A stretch of DNA of 64,000 nt from Candidatus Zhuqueibacterota bacterium. Lineage in GTDB: Bacteria; Zhuqueibacterota; Zhuqueibacteria; Oceanimicrobiales; Oceanimicrobiaceae. Positions 28,920-37,093 of the stretch are shown here, piece after piece; within the stretch, counting starts at the first letter, position 1; each line of letters begins with the position of its first letter. The position numbers and the translations under genes were made by a program. The notes under the pieces were generated by a model that did no database searches, was not told where the DNA came from, and saw nothing but the letters and a program-made list of their open reading frames with translations. The DNA lies in the NCBI GenBank assembly GCA_029261995.1, contig JAJDAF010000007.1, positions 1 to 64,000 of the forward strand, in the 5' to 3' direction.

Positions 28920-30581
28920 ATGAAAAATTCAACCGGGATCTTGGTGGTTCTACTTTCAGCTGCAGCCACCCTGTTTGCAAACGGCTGCAATATCTCAGAT
29001 TCAAAAAAGCCCAAATTAGCTGTCATCATTGTTGTAGATCAGATGCGCGCCGACCACCTGTCGCGCTTTGCCGGAGTATATCCATTCGGCTTCAAACGCC
29101 TTCTCGATGAAGGCGCGGTTTTCACCAATGCGCATCACGACCACGCCTATACGATGACTGCGGTCGGTCACGCGGCGATTTCAACCGGGGTATATCCATC
29201 GCGCAACGGCATCGTCGGTAACAGTTGGTTTGATCGAAAGGAGAACAAGAAGGTTTACTGTTGCGAAGACACGCTAGCCCCTCTGCTCGGTTACCCGGAC
29301 GAGGCTTTGTACAAAGGGCGCTCCCCGTTACGTATGCTTGAACCGCCCATAGGCGATTGGCTGAAAGAAGTCTCACCCAAAAGCAAAGTCTTCGGCGTCA
29401 GCAGAAAGGACCGCGCGGCTATTCTCTCAACCGGCGTCAAGGCGGATGGCGCGTATTGGTACAGCCACAACGACGGCTACATGATTACGTCGGAGTATTA
29501 CGAAAAGTCTTATCCGAAATGGGTCGAGGAATTCAATGAGTCACGTCTGGTCGATACATACTTTGAAGACGGCTGGCACAAGTTTGCCGACGAAGAGGTG
29601 TACCTTATGGCCCGTGAGGATACGTGCAGAGTAGAATATGACGGCAAGCATACGGCTTTTCCTCATAACTTTGCCGAGAAAAGCGAAGAACCCGATAAAA
29701 ATTACTACGACCGTTTGCAGGGGACGCCTTTCGTAGATGCGCTCATTTTGGAGTTTTCGAAAGCTCTGGTTGAAAACGAGGGACTCGGCGAGGACAAGGC
29801 GCCGGATATCCTGTTTGTCGGTTGTTCCGCCGCCGATGCCCTCGGTCATGATTTTGGACCCTTAAGTCAGGAGAGTCTGGACCATTTCTTGAGGCTGGAC
29901 CACTACCTAGGTGACTTTTTCACCTTCCTCGATGAACGCGTCGGCAAAGAAAATTATATCACTGTGCTGAGTAGCGACCACGGCGTCCTGCCTATGCCTG
30001 AGGAACTTGCCAGACGCGGGTACGACTCCAAACGAATCCCCGGCTGGCGGCTACAAGCGGACTTGCGCAAAGCAATCGCCGGAGTAGCAAGAGAACTCGG
30101 TATTTCGGGATCTCTGGTCAAGGAGTGGTCGGGCACGGGACTGGTCATCGATTACTCCCGTATCGACTCAGCCGGCGTTGCACACGAGAAAGTCAACGGC
30201 ATGTTGGTTGACAGCCTGAAGCAAATCGCTCTGCTCGAGGATGTGTACACCAAAGACGAGCTTAGCAACGGAACTGCTGGCGGGCGGCCCTATCGACAGC
30301 TCTACGCTCATTCCTTTCACCCGGAACGAACCGGCGATTTATTCTTGCGCCTGAAGGAGTTTCACCTTGTGCACGACTCATGCGGCACCTCGCATGGCTC
30401 ACCCTACCATTACGATACGCACATTCCGATTGTCTTTTGTGGGCCAGGTGTTAAGAAGGGGACGCACGCCGAGAGAGTGCGGACAATAGATATTGCGCCT
30501 ACGCTGGCGGGCTTTTTGGGGATAGATGCGCCACCTGATATCGATGGCACAAGCCTCTACGAAACCATCCAAAAGAATTGA
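28920..30581 (+). CDS. PafA-like alkaline phosphatase/phosphodiesterase lipoprotein
   Basis: The 553-residue protein has an N-terminal signal ending in ANGC (C23), consistent with a lipoprotein. The alkaline-phosphatase fold is clear: IIVVDQMRADHL supplies the first metal aspartate (D40), YTMTAVGHAAISTG the catalytic threonine region (T78/T80), GCSAADALGHDFGP the second metal site, and SSDHGVLPMP and GSPYHYDTHIPI the rest. This resembles PafA of Bacteroidetes, a phosphate-insensitive monoesterase. Nucleotide pyrophosphatase activity is possible. No pho box was seen. Confidence 0.88.
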   Translation: MKNSTGILVVLLSAAATLFANGCNISDSKKPKLAVIIVVDQMRADHLSRFAGVYPFGFKRLLDEGAVFTNAHHDHAYTMTAVGHAAISTGVYPSRNGIVGNSWFDRKENKKVYCCEDTLAPLLGYPDEALYKGRSPLRMLEPPIGDWLKEVSPKSKVFGVSRKDRAAILSTGVKADGAYWYSHNDGYMITSEYYEKSYPKWVEEFNESRLVDTYFEDGWHKFADEEVYLMAREDTCRVEYDGKHTAFPHNFAEKSEEPDKNYYDRLQGTPFVDALILEFSKALVENEGLGEDKAPDILFVGCSAADALGHDFGPLSQESLDHFLRLDHYLGDFFTFLDERVGKENYITVLSSDHGVLPMPEELARRGYDSKRIPGWRLQADLRKAIAGVARELGISGSLVKEWSGTGLVIDYSRIDSAGVAHEKVNGMLVDSLKQIALLEDVYTKDELSNGTAGGRPYRQLYAHSFHPERTGDLFLRLKEFHLVHDSCGTSHGSPYHYDTHIPIVFCGPGVKKGTHAERVRTIDIAPTLAGFLGIDAPPDIDGTSLYETIQKN

Positions 30582-30962
30582 CAGACGATACGATACGCAG
30601 GATGCCTCTGCTACCATAAATTAGTATGGTTTTTAACAGGCTCGCTGTCACCCGTCGATATCGCCCTCCTGCTTGCTAAAGTGTTTTCACAAAAACCTCC
30701 TAATATTGGATGTGTTCAATAATAATGACAGTACAGCCCTTCAAAATGTGACACGTCGTGCAAAGTTTTCGTGAAGATCTAGACTCAACTTGGCATGATG
30801 CCTGTTGCTATCAAAGGTGCTGCGAGTTCGGAGGTTGGTCTCAACACACCCCCTTCCAAGGGAGATCAAGGACATGTCAATGTCCAGTAGTCTTACCTTA
30901 ACGGCGAAATTACCCAGACATCAACAAAAGCACGAAGGAAGAGCGCAAGACGAATGTTCTCG
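30582..30962. other. Non-coding stretch
   Basis: About 380 bases between the phosphatase and the convergent DUF1330 gene. Several short AT-rich palindromic patches (CATAAATTAGTATG) occur, but no feature could be assigned. Confidence 0.4.
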
Positions 30963-31262
30963 CTACCGGGTATACGTCGCGATAATTGTTGTACCTGCAA
31001 CTGACCTCTCAAAATACCTTTGCTTGATTTTAAGATATTCGTCGTTTGAGAAAAATGAATTCTTCGAGTCCTTGTTCGGAAAGGAAATCGTGAATACTCG
31101 ATTGATTGGTGCCTTTGTCTTAGACTTGCAAACTTCAGCAATCTTAAAATCATAGCCAAACCCTCCTCCACAGTTTTTAAGAATTGGCGTTATCCCGTCG
31201 CGATAAGCCTGATATGCCTCATCGTCAACGACATTTAGACCAACTAACATCTCAATCGCCAT
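30963..31262 (-). CDS. DUF1330 family protein
   Basis: The 99-residue protein opens with a MAIEMLVGLNVVDDEAYQAY strand and helix and carries a conserved FGYDF strand and a FFSNDEYLKIKQRY segment, matching the small ferredoxin-like dimeric DUF1330 fold. A GGGG ribosome site precedes the ATG. The fold is shared with monooxygenase-like and stress-response dabb proteins; no catalytic role is proven. It lies downstream of the deaminase gene on the same strand with a 106-base gap. An overlapping plus-strand frame was discounted. Confidence 0.78.
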   Translation of the reverse strand: MAIEMLVGLNVVDDEAYQAYRDGITPILKNCGGGFGYDFKIAEVCKSKTKAPINRVFTISFPNKDSKNSFFSNDEYLKIKQRYFERSVAGTTIIATYTR

Positions 31263-31368
31263 ATCATTTCCCCTTTCGTTTCACTCACCTAACCGTTCCG
31301 TTTCGACTGAATTCAATGCACTGAACATTCTTTAAAAAAAGAGTCTGAGAAAGCACAGAACTGATCCT

Positions 31369-31842
31369 TCACCTATTCTGCTCATATTGCTCAGTAAGCG
31401 TTCTACATTCCTGACTGCAAATATTCTCAACAATAAGAGGCGGTGCAGACCAAATCCCGATATCTTTTGCAATAAGAATCGGATAAGTGGAAGACATTCC
31501 CCCGATTGCCTTAACTCTGCTGCCGATTATAACTTCCCTTATCGCATGATGTCGAATGACATAGGAGCACATGATGCACGGCTCATGCGTTGTGTAGAGC
31601 GAACAATCGGATAGATCTTTTCGGTTTAGCTTGGTGACGGCATCACGCACCGCCTCAATTTCCGCGTGACAGGTAATATCACCTTCTGATTTACCCGCCT
31701 CGATACCCTGACCAATAATCTCTCCATCCTTGACAATGGCTGCTCCCACTGGAGGATTGCCATTCGCCAACGCGTCCTTAGCCAATTTCAAGCAATGACG
31801 CATAAAGTACTGGTGATCTTTCATGTTAAGTCCCACACTCAT
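31369..31842 (-). CDS. Nucleoside deaminase (zinc-dependent CDA fold)
   Basis: The 157-residue protein has the two zinc motifs: CHAEIEAV with H59 and E61, and PCIMCSYV with C89 and C92. The PPVGAAIVKDG strand and YTTHEPCIM segment fit guanine/cytosine-type deaminases. TadA is less likely, because the last helix does not show the usual basic tRNA-binding pattern. It overlaps the upstream gene by four bases (ATGA), so it is translated with it. Which base is deaminated is unclear. Confidence 0.85.
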   Translation of the reverse strand: MSVGLNMKDHQYFMRHCLKLAKDALANGNPPVGAAIVKDGEIIGQGIEAGKSEGDITCHAEIEAVRDAVTKLNRKDLSDCSLYTTHEPCIMCSYVIRHHAIREVIIGSRVKAIGGMSSTYPILIAKDIGIWSAPPLIVENICSQECRTLTEQYEQNR

Positions 31843-32756
31843 TCCGGGTTGAATGGGGAATAATCAACCAGATTCCAGGAGATGCCAGTGAGTAAGTCTA
31901 TTTGAACCCACTGAGTGACGACAAATTTCCAGAAACGTCCTGTGCCGCCAGTCACCTTTTCGGCATTCGTTTCGTCCCAAAGAATCGTTGCCTCCCCTAT
32001 AATCTGTAAAGTCTTGCCCTTTTCAAAATCCACAAACAGCAGGCCGGCCTTTGGGTTTATCGAAAAATTTCCCAAAGTGTTGTACATGCTATTCCCTGGA
32101 TAATCGGGTACCTCGAGAGTGAGATCATCCAGTATTTCAATAAATCCGGGATTTCCGCCACGATGGGAAGCATCCATGTTCTTTTGGTCGTCTGAGCTGC
32201 CGAGGAAGAATGTGTCTGAGTTCTTAATCCATTCTTTCAAATCAGCCGTCAGGTAGGAGCCGCTCTTCCTCGAGTCTTTGGCGGCGGGGCTCGCAGACGT
32301 CACCCTCATTTCCCGGCGTTGAATATACTTTGGACAGTTCGGGTACGCCTGCTCAACGGCAACGTGAAGGTTGTCGCCGCTTATGGAAACAGTGCCATTC
32401 ACTCTCAGCCTTCTTCTGGTAGCCAGTTCGATAAAGAGCAATCCGATATTCCGCTCTTTCTCGATGTTTGCCCAAAAGGGATCTGATTTGCTGCTGACTA
32501 TTGCAGGCAAATGGATATCGATATTTCTTTCGTCAATAGCGGATACAAAGCCTGGCTTGCCAGCAAGAATAGATGTCCAGATATTTCTTTCGTTGTCCAG
32601 GCTGCTTGCAATGATTATGGGTTGCTTGTCGATAAATTTCAAGGCCCCCACAGGTATGAAGTCCTTTATGGCAACTCCGGTGCGCACCGCGATGTCGTCT
32701 TCGTTGACCCTCTTTTGAACCTGCAACTCTCCTTTGTGAAAAGGTGATTGCGTCAT
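31839..32756 (-). CDS. Pyridoxamine 5'-phosphate oxidase-like FMN-binding split-barrel protein
   Basis: The ATG at 32756 follows a CAGGAG site; upstream frame sequence has no support. The 305-residue product has two split-barrel-type blocks: IWTSILAGKPGFVSAID, and NIGLLFIELATRRRLRVNG, then again NPKAGLLFVDFEKGKTLQ with a GEATILWD strand. This is the pattern of the PNPOx-like family (the HugZ-type flavin binders, with a duplicated barrel). Redox activity on an unknown substrate is inferred. It overlaps the deaminase start. Confidence 0.8.
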   Translation of the reverse strand: MTQSPFHKGELQVQKRVNEDDIAVRTGVAIKDFIPVGALKFIDKQPIIIASSLDNERNIWTSILAGKPGFVSAIDERNIDIHLPAIVSSKSDPFWANIEKERNIGLLFIELATRRRLRVNGTVSISGDNLHVAVEQAYPNCPKYIQRREMRVTSASPAAKDSRKSGSYLTADLKEWIKNSDTFFLGSSDDQKNMDASHRGGNPGFIEILDDLTLEVPDYPGNSMYNTLGNFSINPKAGLLFVDFEKGKTLQIIGEATILWDETNAEKVTGGTGRFWKFVVTQWVQIDLLTGISWNLVDYSPFNPE

Positions 32757-32793
32757 TTTATTGCTCCTGAGCGATATGATCCTTTTAATAGTA

Positions 32794-32820
32794 AAGCCGC
32801 CTGCTTTCGGCAGGCGGCTT
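32794..32820 (-). terminator. Perfect hairpin between DsrE-like and flavin-binding genes
   Basis: An 11-bp perfect stem, AAGCCGCCTGC against GCAGGCGGCTT, with a 5-base loop. On the minus strand it follows the DsrE-like gene and is followed by TTTACTATT. It may partly uncouple the first gene from the rest of the locus. Confidence 0.7.
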
Positions 32821-32829
32821 GTGAAAAAT

Positions 32830-33192
32830 TTAGAAGACCAGTACGTTATGCCCTTGCTTTTGAAGGTTGTACAAACTCGGCAAACCACTGGTGCCGGGCA
32901 CTTCGTTGTCTTTGATCAAGTCAAATCCTGATGGTTGGGCGCCAAAAACATCCGTGCACCCACAAGAGACACCTAGGATTTTGTCTTCTACGGCTTTGAA
33001 CAGTCCGTGAACGGGATTGTCTTCCTTTTGAAGTTGTTCAGGCCATCTCGTGCCTGCGCCCTGAAAAATGATACCTACGTCGTCACCGGCGTTCTTAACG
33101 TCATAGGCCACGGCCAAGGCATTGAATACGCGTCCAAGGGCTTCCTCGGAACCGGATTTTGGATCAGATAAAACTACGATGGTGGTCTTCAT
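32830..33192 (-). CDS. DsrE family protein
   Basis: A 120-residue alpha/beta protein with the DsrE-like beginning MKTTIVVLSDPKSGSEEALG and a conserved VGIIFQGAGTRWPEQL helix. The cysteines in GVSCGCTDVFG occupy the place used for sulphur or peroxide chemistry in relatives. The AAAGGAG ribosome site is 8 bases from the ATG. It is the first gene of the leftward locus and is driven by the divergent promoter at 33240-33290. Confidence 0.82.
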   Translation of the reverse strand: MKTTIVVLSDPKSGSEEALGRVFNALAVAYDVKNAGDDVGIIFQGAGTRWPEQLQKEDNPVHGLFKAVEDKILGVSCGCTDVFGAQPSGFDLIKDNEVPGTSGLPSLYNLQKQGHNVLVF

Positions 33193-33239
33193 GTGTACTC
33201 CTTTTGGCTTAACCGCTAAAAAGCCACATTGACGGTTAG

Positions 33240-33290
33240 AACATAGTGGTTTTTATCTAACTTGTCAAGCGTTATTTCGATGGTTATAAC
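33240..33290. promoter_or_regulatory. Overlapping divergent promoters with inverted repeat
   Basis: Leftward: TTGACA (on the minus strand at 33263-33268), 17-base spacer, TATGTT at 33240-33245. Rightward: TTGTCA at 33262-33267, 17-base spacer, TATAAC at 33285-33290. The two -35 boxes occupy the same bases, so one polymerase excludes the other. An inverted repeat, GTTAGA...TCTAAC (33235-33261), overlaps the leftward promoter and could be an operator for the CGNR regulator. Confidence 0.7.
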
Positions 33291-33364
33291 ATTCTCCTTG
33301 GTTTCTTATACCGAAATGATTAGTTTTATAACGATTAGGTGAACCGATATTCTTTGGAGTAGTA

Positions 33365-33973
33365 ATGAAAACCTCTAGATTTATTCTTGTTGGCAACTAC
33401 CTCTGCCTGGATTTTCTAAATACAGAATTGGTTGAAGGAGGCAGACCCGTAGAACTTCTCAGTAATTTTTCAGACTTGGCTGAGTGGCTTTTTGAAACTG
33501 AGGTTGTCGATGCCCAGGGAAAGAGAGAAATTACGCGTAAATGGCATGACCATGCCGCTAGAGCCTCTGCGCTGGAACAGGCTCGAGAATTCCGCGTCGC
33601 TTTACGTCGAATAGTAGAAAAGACCGTTCAAGCGAAACCGGTTGGCAAAAGTGGCATTGATGAAATCAATCGGATACTCCGTAAACATAGCGAATACTAT
33701 TATTTACAGCGTGAAGAGCACGAATATCGGATGAGATCGCATTTGCTGTTTGATCAGCCTGTTCAATTGCTCTCGCCTGTTGCAAAGTCCGCGGCAGATC
33801 TTCTCGTAAACGCGAACTCTTCTCTCATCAAAGAATGCGGAAACCCTGACTGTCCTCTTTATTATTATGATACCAGCAAGAATCAAACGCGCCGCTGGTG
33901 CAGCATGAAACTTTGCGGTAATAGAATGAAGGCGGCTAACCACTACAAGCGTAAGAAACAACAAGTACCCTGA
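33365..33973 (+). CDS. CGNR zinc-finger / ABATE-domain putative regulator
   Basis: The 202-residue protein has an N-terminal ABATE-type domain (NYLCLDFLNTE). The C-terminal treble-clef finger shows C158, C163, C179 and C184, with CGNR at 184-187. Members are thought to be DNA-binding transcription regulators in stress-response loci. Its gene is divergent from the DsrE/flavin/deaminase/DUF1330 genes and shares their promoter region, so it probably controls them. Whether the DNA-binding role holds is unproven. Confidence 0.87.
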   Translation: MKTSRFILVGNYLCLDFLNTELVEGGRPVELLSNFSDLAEWLFETEVVDAQGKREITRKWHDHAARASALEQAREFRVALRRIVEKTVQAKPVGKSGIDEINRILRKHSEYYYLQREEHEYRMRSHLLFDQPVQLLSPVAKSAADLLVNANSSLIKECGNPDCPLYYYDTSKNQTRRWCSMKLCGNRMKAANHYKRKKQQVP

Positions 33974-34254
33974 TAGGCAGCGGTCCGCAACCCTTGGCTA
34001 GAATACCAAACTCACTTTGCAGTCAACCCAAACCATCCAGTCCACTGGCCCATTGCATCGACGATACTGTCCTCAGCAAAACTGCCCTTCTTATCAAAAT
34101 TGTACACGTTCTTGCTTGACTCCGTCGCATTGCCTGTACATGTTTTTCGTATGTCTCGACAAGTCTCTCCCATCGATCGACTTCAGGCACTTTTTTTTCC
34201 GGGCGGGTGGGGACAGCGTGGTGATTTGACTTTGTTTTTGAAGGCGGCAGTCTC

Positions 34255-34683
34255 GTGGCTCTCAAACAAGACCTTAAAAACATACCGGTTCGCCAGAAAG
34301 TGATGCAGCGCCACCCGGAAATGACTGACGGCCACCCGAAAACCGTCCAGGAGCACCGGAAAACGGCTCAAGGACACCGGTTTATCATATTCGGGCACCC
34401 GGAAACGAGTCCGAGACACCGGAAAATGGATCACGGTCTGCCAAAAATGGTAAATGGGCGCCCGAATATGATAAACCAGTGGACGAAATGGCAGATCAGG
34501 GCACGACGGGGGGATTACGTGGTGGGCGAGGCAGGTGGCCGACAAGTCCCCCACCAGCAGAACCGATCTTCAGGGCTCGCAATTTTCTGCTTGACTCGTC
34601 CAGAAGACTTTTCTATCTTCTTGTGTCTAACCGTCTCCAATCGCATGACTTCCCCGAACATCAGACTGGATTATCGACCATGA
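34255..34683 (+). CDS. Hypothetical protein with heptapeptide repeats (weak)
   Basis: A 142-residue frame that begins with GTG after a weak AAGG. Its first half is the 21-bp array read as heptads of the form H-P/R-x-x-x-x-G (HPEMTDG, HPKTVQE, HRKTAQG, HPETSPR). The second half has no recognisable features. The repeats also keep an open frame on the other strand (34183-34554), so coding is not certain. No known family. I call it mainly so that it is not lost. Confidence 0.25.
   Translation: MALKQDLKNIPVRQKVMQRHPEMTDGHPKTVQEHRKTAQGHRFIIFGHPETSPRHRKMDHGLPKMVNGRPNMINQWTKWQIRARRGDYVVGEAGGRQVPHQQNRSSGLAIFCLTRPEDFSIFLCLTVSNRMTSPNIRLDYRP
34291..34479. repeat. Nine-unit tandem repeat, exact 21-bp period
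   Basis: Units start at 34291, 34312, 34333, 34354, 34375, 34396, 34417, 34438 and 34459. The first half of each is conserved (consensus CACCSGAAAACG) and the second half is divergent. Within the array, 34379-34400 and 34456-34477 are near-perfect inverted repeats (22 bases, one mismatch, core TTTATCATATTCGGGC), which could close a large hairpin. The units code for heptapeptides on both strands. This is not a CRISPR array, because no unique spacers are present. Confidence 0.9.
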
Positions 34684-34888
34684 CCGAAGCCGGGCGTACA
34701 CCACAGCAAGGCTTGAAACCACAGGGAGCACGGATCTAGCAGGAAAGAACCAGGGCTTGCTTGTTGCCTGGGCTTACTCAAGGATGATTTCGCGATGAGT
34801 TCTTGGACTTTCTAATGCAGTTCGGGAGTCGACAACAAACCCGTTTTGTATATTCATCTTCCTTAAACGACCTCGTGGGAGGGCAATC

Positions 34889-35929
34889 ATGGATGACAAG
34901 GCTGTTGAGCTAGTCAAAGAGGTTGTACGAGCTCAGGGCGCCGTATTTATTCGCGAGCTTCTCAGACGGAAGCGCCAAGATGGTTTTCCGGTCAAGATCG
35001 GTATCGGCAAAGAACAAGTACTCGAAAACTTGATTTCGGCAATCAAAAAAGGATGGCTGACCGAGAAGGACATTGACAATTGGCTAAGGGAAGTTGAAGG
35101 CTGGGGAAGGCACCACCTTTATCCATTCAAAGCTAATCAGGAAATAGCGGAATTGGAAATGTGGGAGAACCGTGATATTCTTGATAGAGCTCTTGAAGAA
35201 CTGAGCATCCCGATAATTAGCGAAGATTTATCTCTGGAATTTCCTAAAAAACTCCAGTTGACGGGCGCCTTACATGAGAATGAACAGTTCGAGATAGTCT
35301 GGAAAAAACGTTCTGATGACTGGAAGAGAGCCAAACCGTTGGACTACAAAAAAGAAATCGAAGGTGACAAGCATGAGTTTCGCGCATGGCGTCTTCAGCG
35401 CGGGCGAACGTTGGTTCGTTTTGCCATGAGACCGAGAGTTGGACAGGCAGTCATCTTGAATCAGGTACCCCTGGGCAAAGAGCACAAAGACGCGCTGCAC
35501 AAAGCTCAAACGCTTGTCTTGAGGCTCTTCCCTAAGCTAATTCCATTATCTATTTCGGATGCGGTCAAAGGTCTGGATGAGGCTGATCTGGAGGGAGTTG
35601 ATGGGACGCTAGGCAAGGAGCAAGGCAGAATTCGAGCGCAGGACACTCGATTTCGGGCTGGAGGCGCATCTGTTCAATTCAGTGCCAGTGAGCAACTGGT
35701 GACCTACAATGACGTTGAGGTGGTGCGACATGTCCGAGAAGCCGTACCTGTGGATGAATTTACCGGTGAGTACGCGAAATTCCACTTGGAACTAAGGTCG
35801 GGAACGGGACTTAATCGTACGGTCTCGATGTCGATGGATGGCGCAAAGAGGCGCGCCTATCTGTATGCTCAAATGACGGGAAATGAAGTGTGGGCGGTCT
35901 TGGATCTTATCTTTAGGGCAGCATCATGA
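34889..35929 (+). CDS. Unknown protein, first gene of the NACHT-linked unit
   Basis: A 346-residue soluble protein behind a GGGAGGG ribosome site. The N-terminal 75 residues are helical (IRELLRRKRQDGFPVKIGIG, then GWLTEKDIDNWLREVEGWG), and an RHHLYPF motif follows. The remainder mixes helices and strands with no membrane segment and no enzyme signature I know. The stop overlaps the ATG of the next gene (ATGA), so the two are translated together. Its position upstream of a hydrolase and a NACHT NTPase suggests a role as sensor or regulator in a defence unit; this is inference from context only. Confidence 0.75.
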   Translation: MDDKAVELVKEVVRAQGAVFIRELLRRKRQDGFPVKIGIGKEQVLENLISAIKKGWLTEKDIDNWLREVEGWGRHHLYPFKANQEIAELEMWENRDILDRALEELSIPIISEDLSLEFPKKLQLTGALHENEQFEIVWKKRSDDWKRAKPLDYKKEIEGDKHEFRAWRLQRGRTLVRFAMRPRVGQAVILNQVPLGKEHKDALHKAQTLVLRLFPKLIPLSISDAVKGLDEADLEGVDGTLGKEQGRIRAQDTRFRAGGASVQFSASEQLVTYNDVEVVRHVREAVPVDEFTGEYAKFHLELRSGTGLNRTVSMSMDGAKRRAYLYAQMTGNEVWAVLDLIFRAAS

Positions 35930-37047
35930 AAACTCCAGTCGATTCATGCTGGCAACACTTGCACGAATTATACCCTGACAAGCTTGTCAAGAATCTCAGA
36001 CAACAATTTGATAGCGGTGAGTCATTTGTAGCCGCGCCCTGGGAGCTAGCAGAACGAGCTGATTGTTCGAAGGAGAAGGCATTAGAATGCCTCAAGGCCC
36101 TTGCAGAAAAAGGCCACTTAGAAGGAATAACGGAAAATGTTTGTCCATCTTGTTCAGAAGTGGTCACAGACGAGATGGTGGAAATCGGCCACTGCCACTG
36201 TGGCCAGCACCTGGACCATGACGACGTTGACACACGGATGAAATTCCTTTTCGCAGGTGTCCGTCGTCGAGATATCCGCTGGGTGGTAACCCTCCATGGC
36301 ATGAATACTCATGGGGCTTGGCAACAGGATTTTGCCTGGAGAATATCGAAAATCTACAAATATGCAATTCCAACATTCATTTATAAGTATGGATGGCTAC
36401 TTGTTAGTCCCCTACTGATTGTTGGCCAGGGACGATATCGCAGCAAGGTCATAACGATGCTCAGACTGCGCATAGATGAAATGGTCAAAGCAAGGTACTC
36501 TCCAAAGCCAGATGTAATAGCCCACAGCTTCGGAACCTAGCTGATTGGCCAGGCGCTCACCACTGATGAGAGCCTATCTATCGGCAGACTGATCCTAACG
36601 GGCTCGATAATACCGCCTGATTATGACTGGGGTTCGCTGTTACGGGAAAAACGAGTAGAGGCTGTATTGTGCCACTGTGGACGCCGCGACATCTGGGCCA
36701 GGTTCGCACCATTTTTCATCCCCAACTCTGGTCCATCCGGTTACCGCGGCTTCAATGATAGGAAGTCAGTTTCTCATATCCATGAATCTGAATTTAAGCA
36801 CAGTGCTTTTTTTAAGGACTCCAATTTCAATGAGCTCTTGAACGGCCCTTGGAGGAAATTTCTAACGGAGCCAAGGAACTCGTCTGGAAATGCATACTTG
36901 CCTGACCACAGTCAGAAACCATGGCGCCCACCACTGATGCGTTGGATGACTTTCATCATCAAGTACGCAGTTTTACTATCGATAGCGGCTGGCGTAGCAG
37001 TCATGATTTACGCAACAGTAATTGGCGTCCGAGTCATATTTTTCTAG
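35926..37047 (+). pseudogene. Winged-helix/zinc-ribbon/alpha-beta hydrolase gene with in-frame TAG at 36538
   Basis: The frame reads 204 codons to TAG at 36538-36540 and then continues open for 169 more codons to 37047. Before the stop come a winged-helix-like segment (residues 30-70), a zinc ribbon (C73, C76, C90, C92) and an alpha/beta hydrolase with an oxyanion loop (LHGMNTHGAW, ~123-132) and nucleophile elbow AHSFG (serine 201). The stop follows at codon 205. After it come LIGQAL and a LILTGSIIPPDYDW strand, then a tail with a membrane helix. The residue expected at the stop is usually tyrosine (TAT/TAC), so one base change would explain it. The gene is thus a recent nonsense mutant, a readthrough case or a sequencing error. 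Only the truncated form is translated otherwise, without the rest of the catalytic triad. Confidence 0.75.
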
Positions 37048-37093
37048 TGCGTTCAGATGAAATCTCGGCAAACAAAGCAATAGGAGCAACCCA

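Larger units (their letters stand above)
33974..34888. other. Non-coding or repeat-containing stretch before the defence-like genes
   Basis: About 900 bases. The middle (34291-34479) is the 21-bp repeat array. The rest shows no recognisable gene. A promoter for the following genes must lie in the last 200 bases (an AT-rich TGTATATT is at ~34846), but no full box pair is certain. Confidence 0.5.

Noticed and set aside
30805-31155. Plus-strand open frame opposite the DUF1330 gene
   Set aside because: The minus strand gives a recognisable family with a good ribosome site; the plus-strand frame has none.
34291-34479. CRISPR array
   Set aside because: The period is 21 bp without spacers and there are no cas genes; the variable half is too short and drifts.
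34183-34554. Minus-strand open frame through the 21-bp array
   Set aside because: Low-complexity translation of the repeat, with no ribosome site; noted only as part of the repeat.
36538-36540. Pyrrolysine or other recoding of the TAG
   Set aside because: No recoding element or pyl gene is visible in the window, so a nonsense change is simpler, although it is not excluded.
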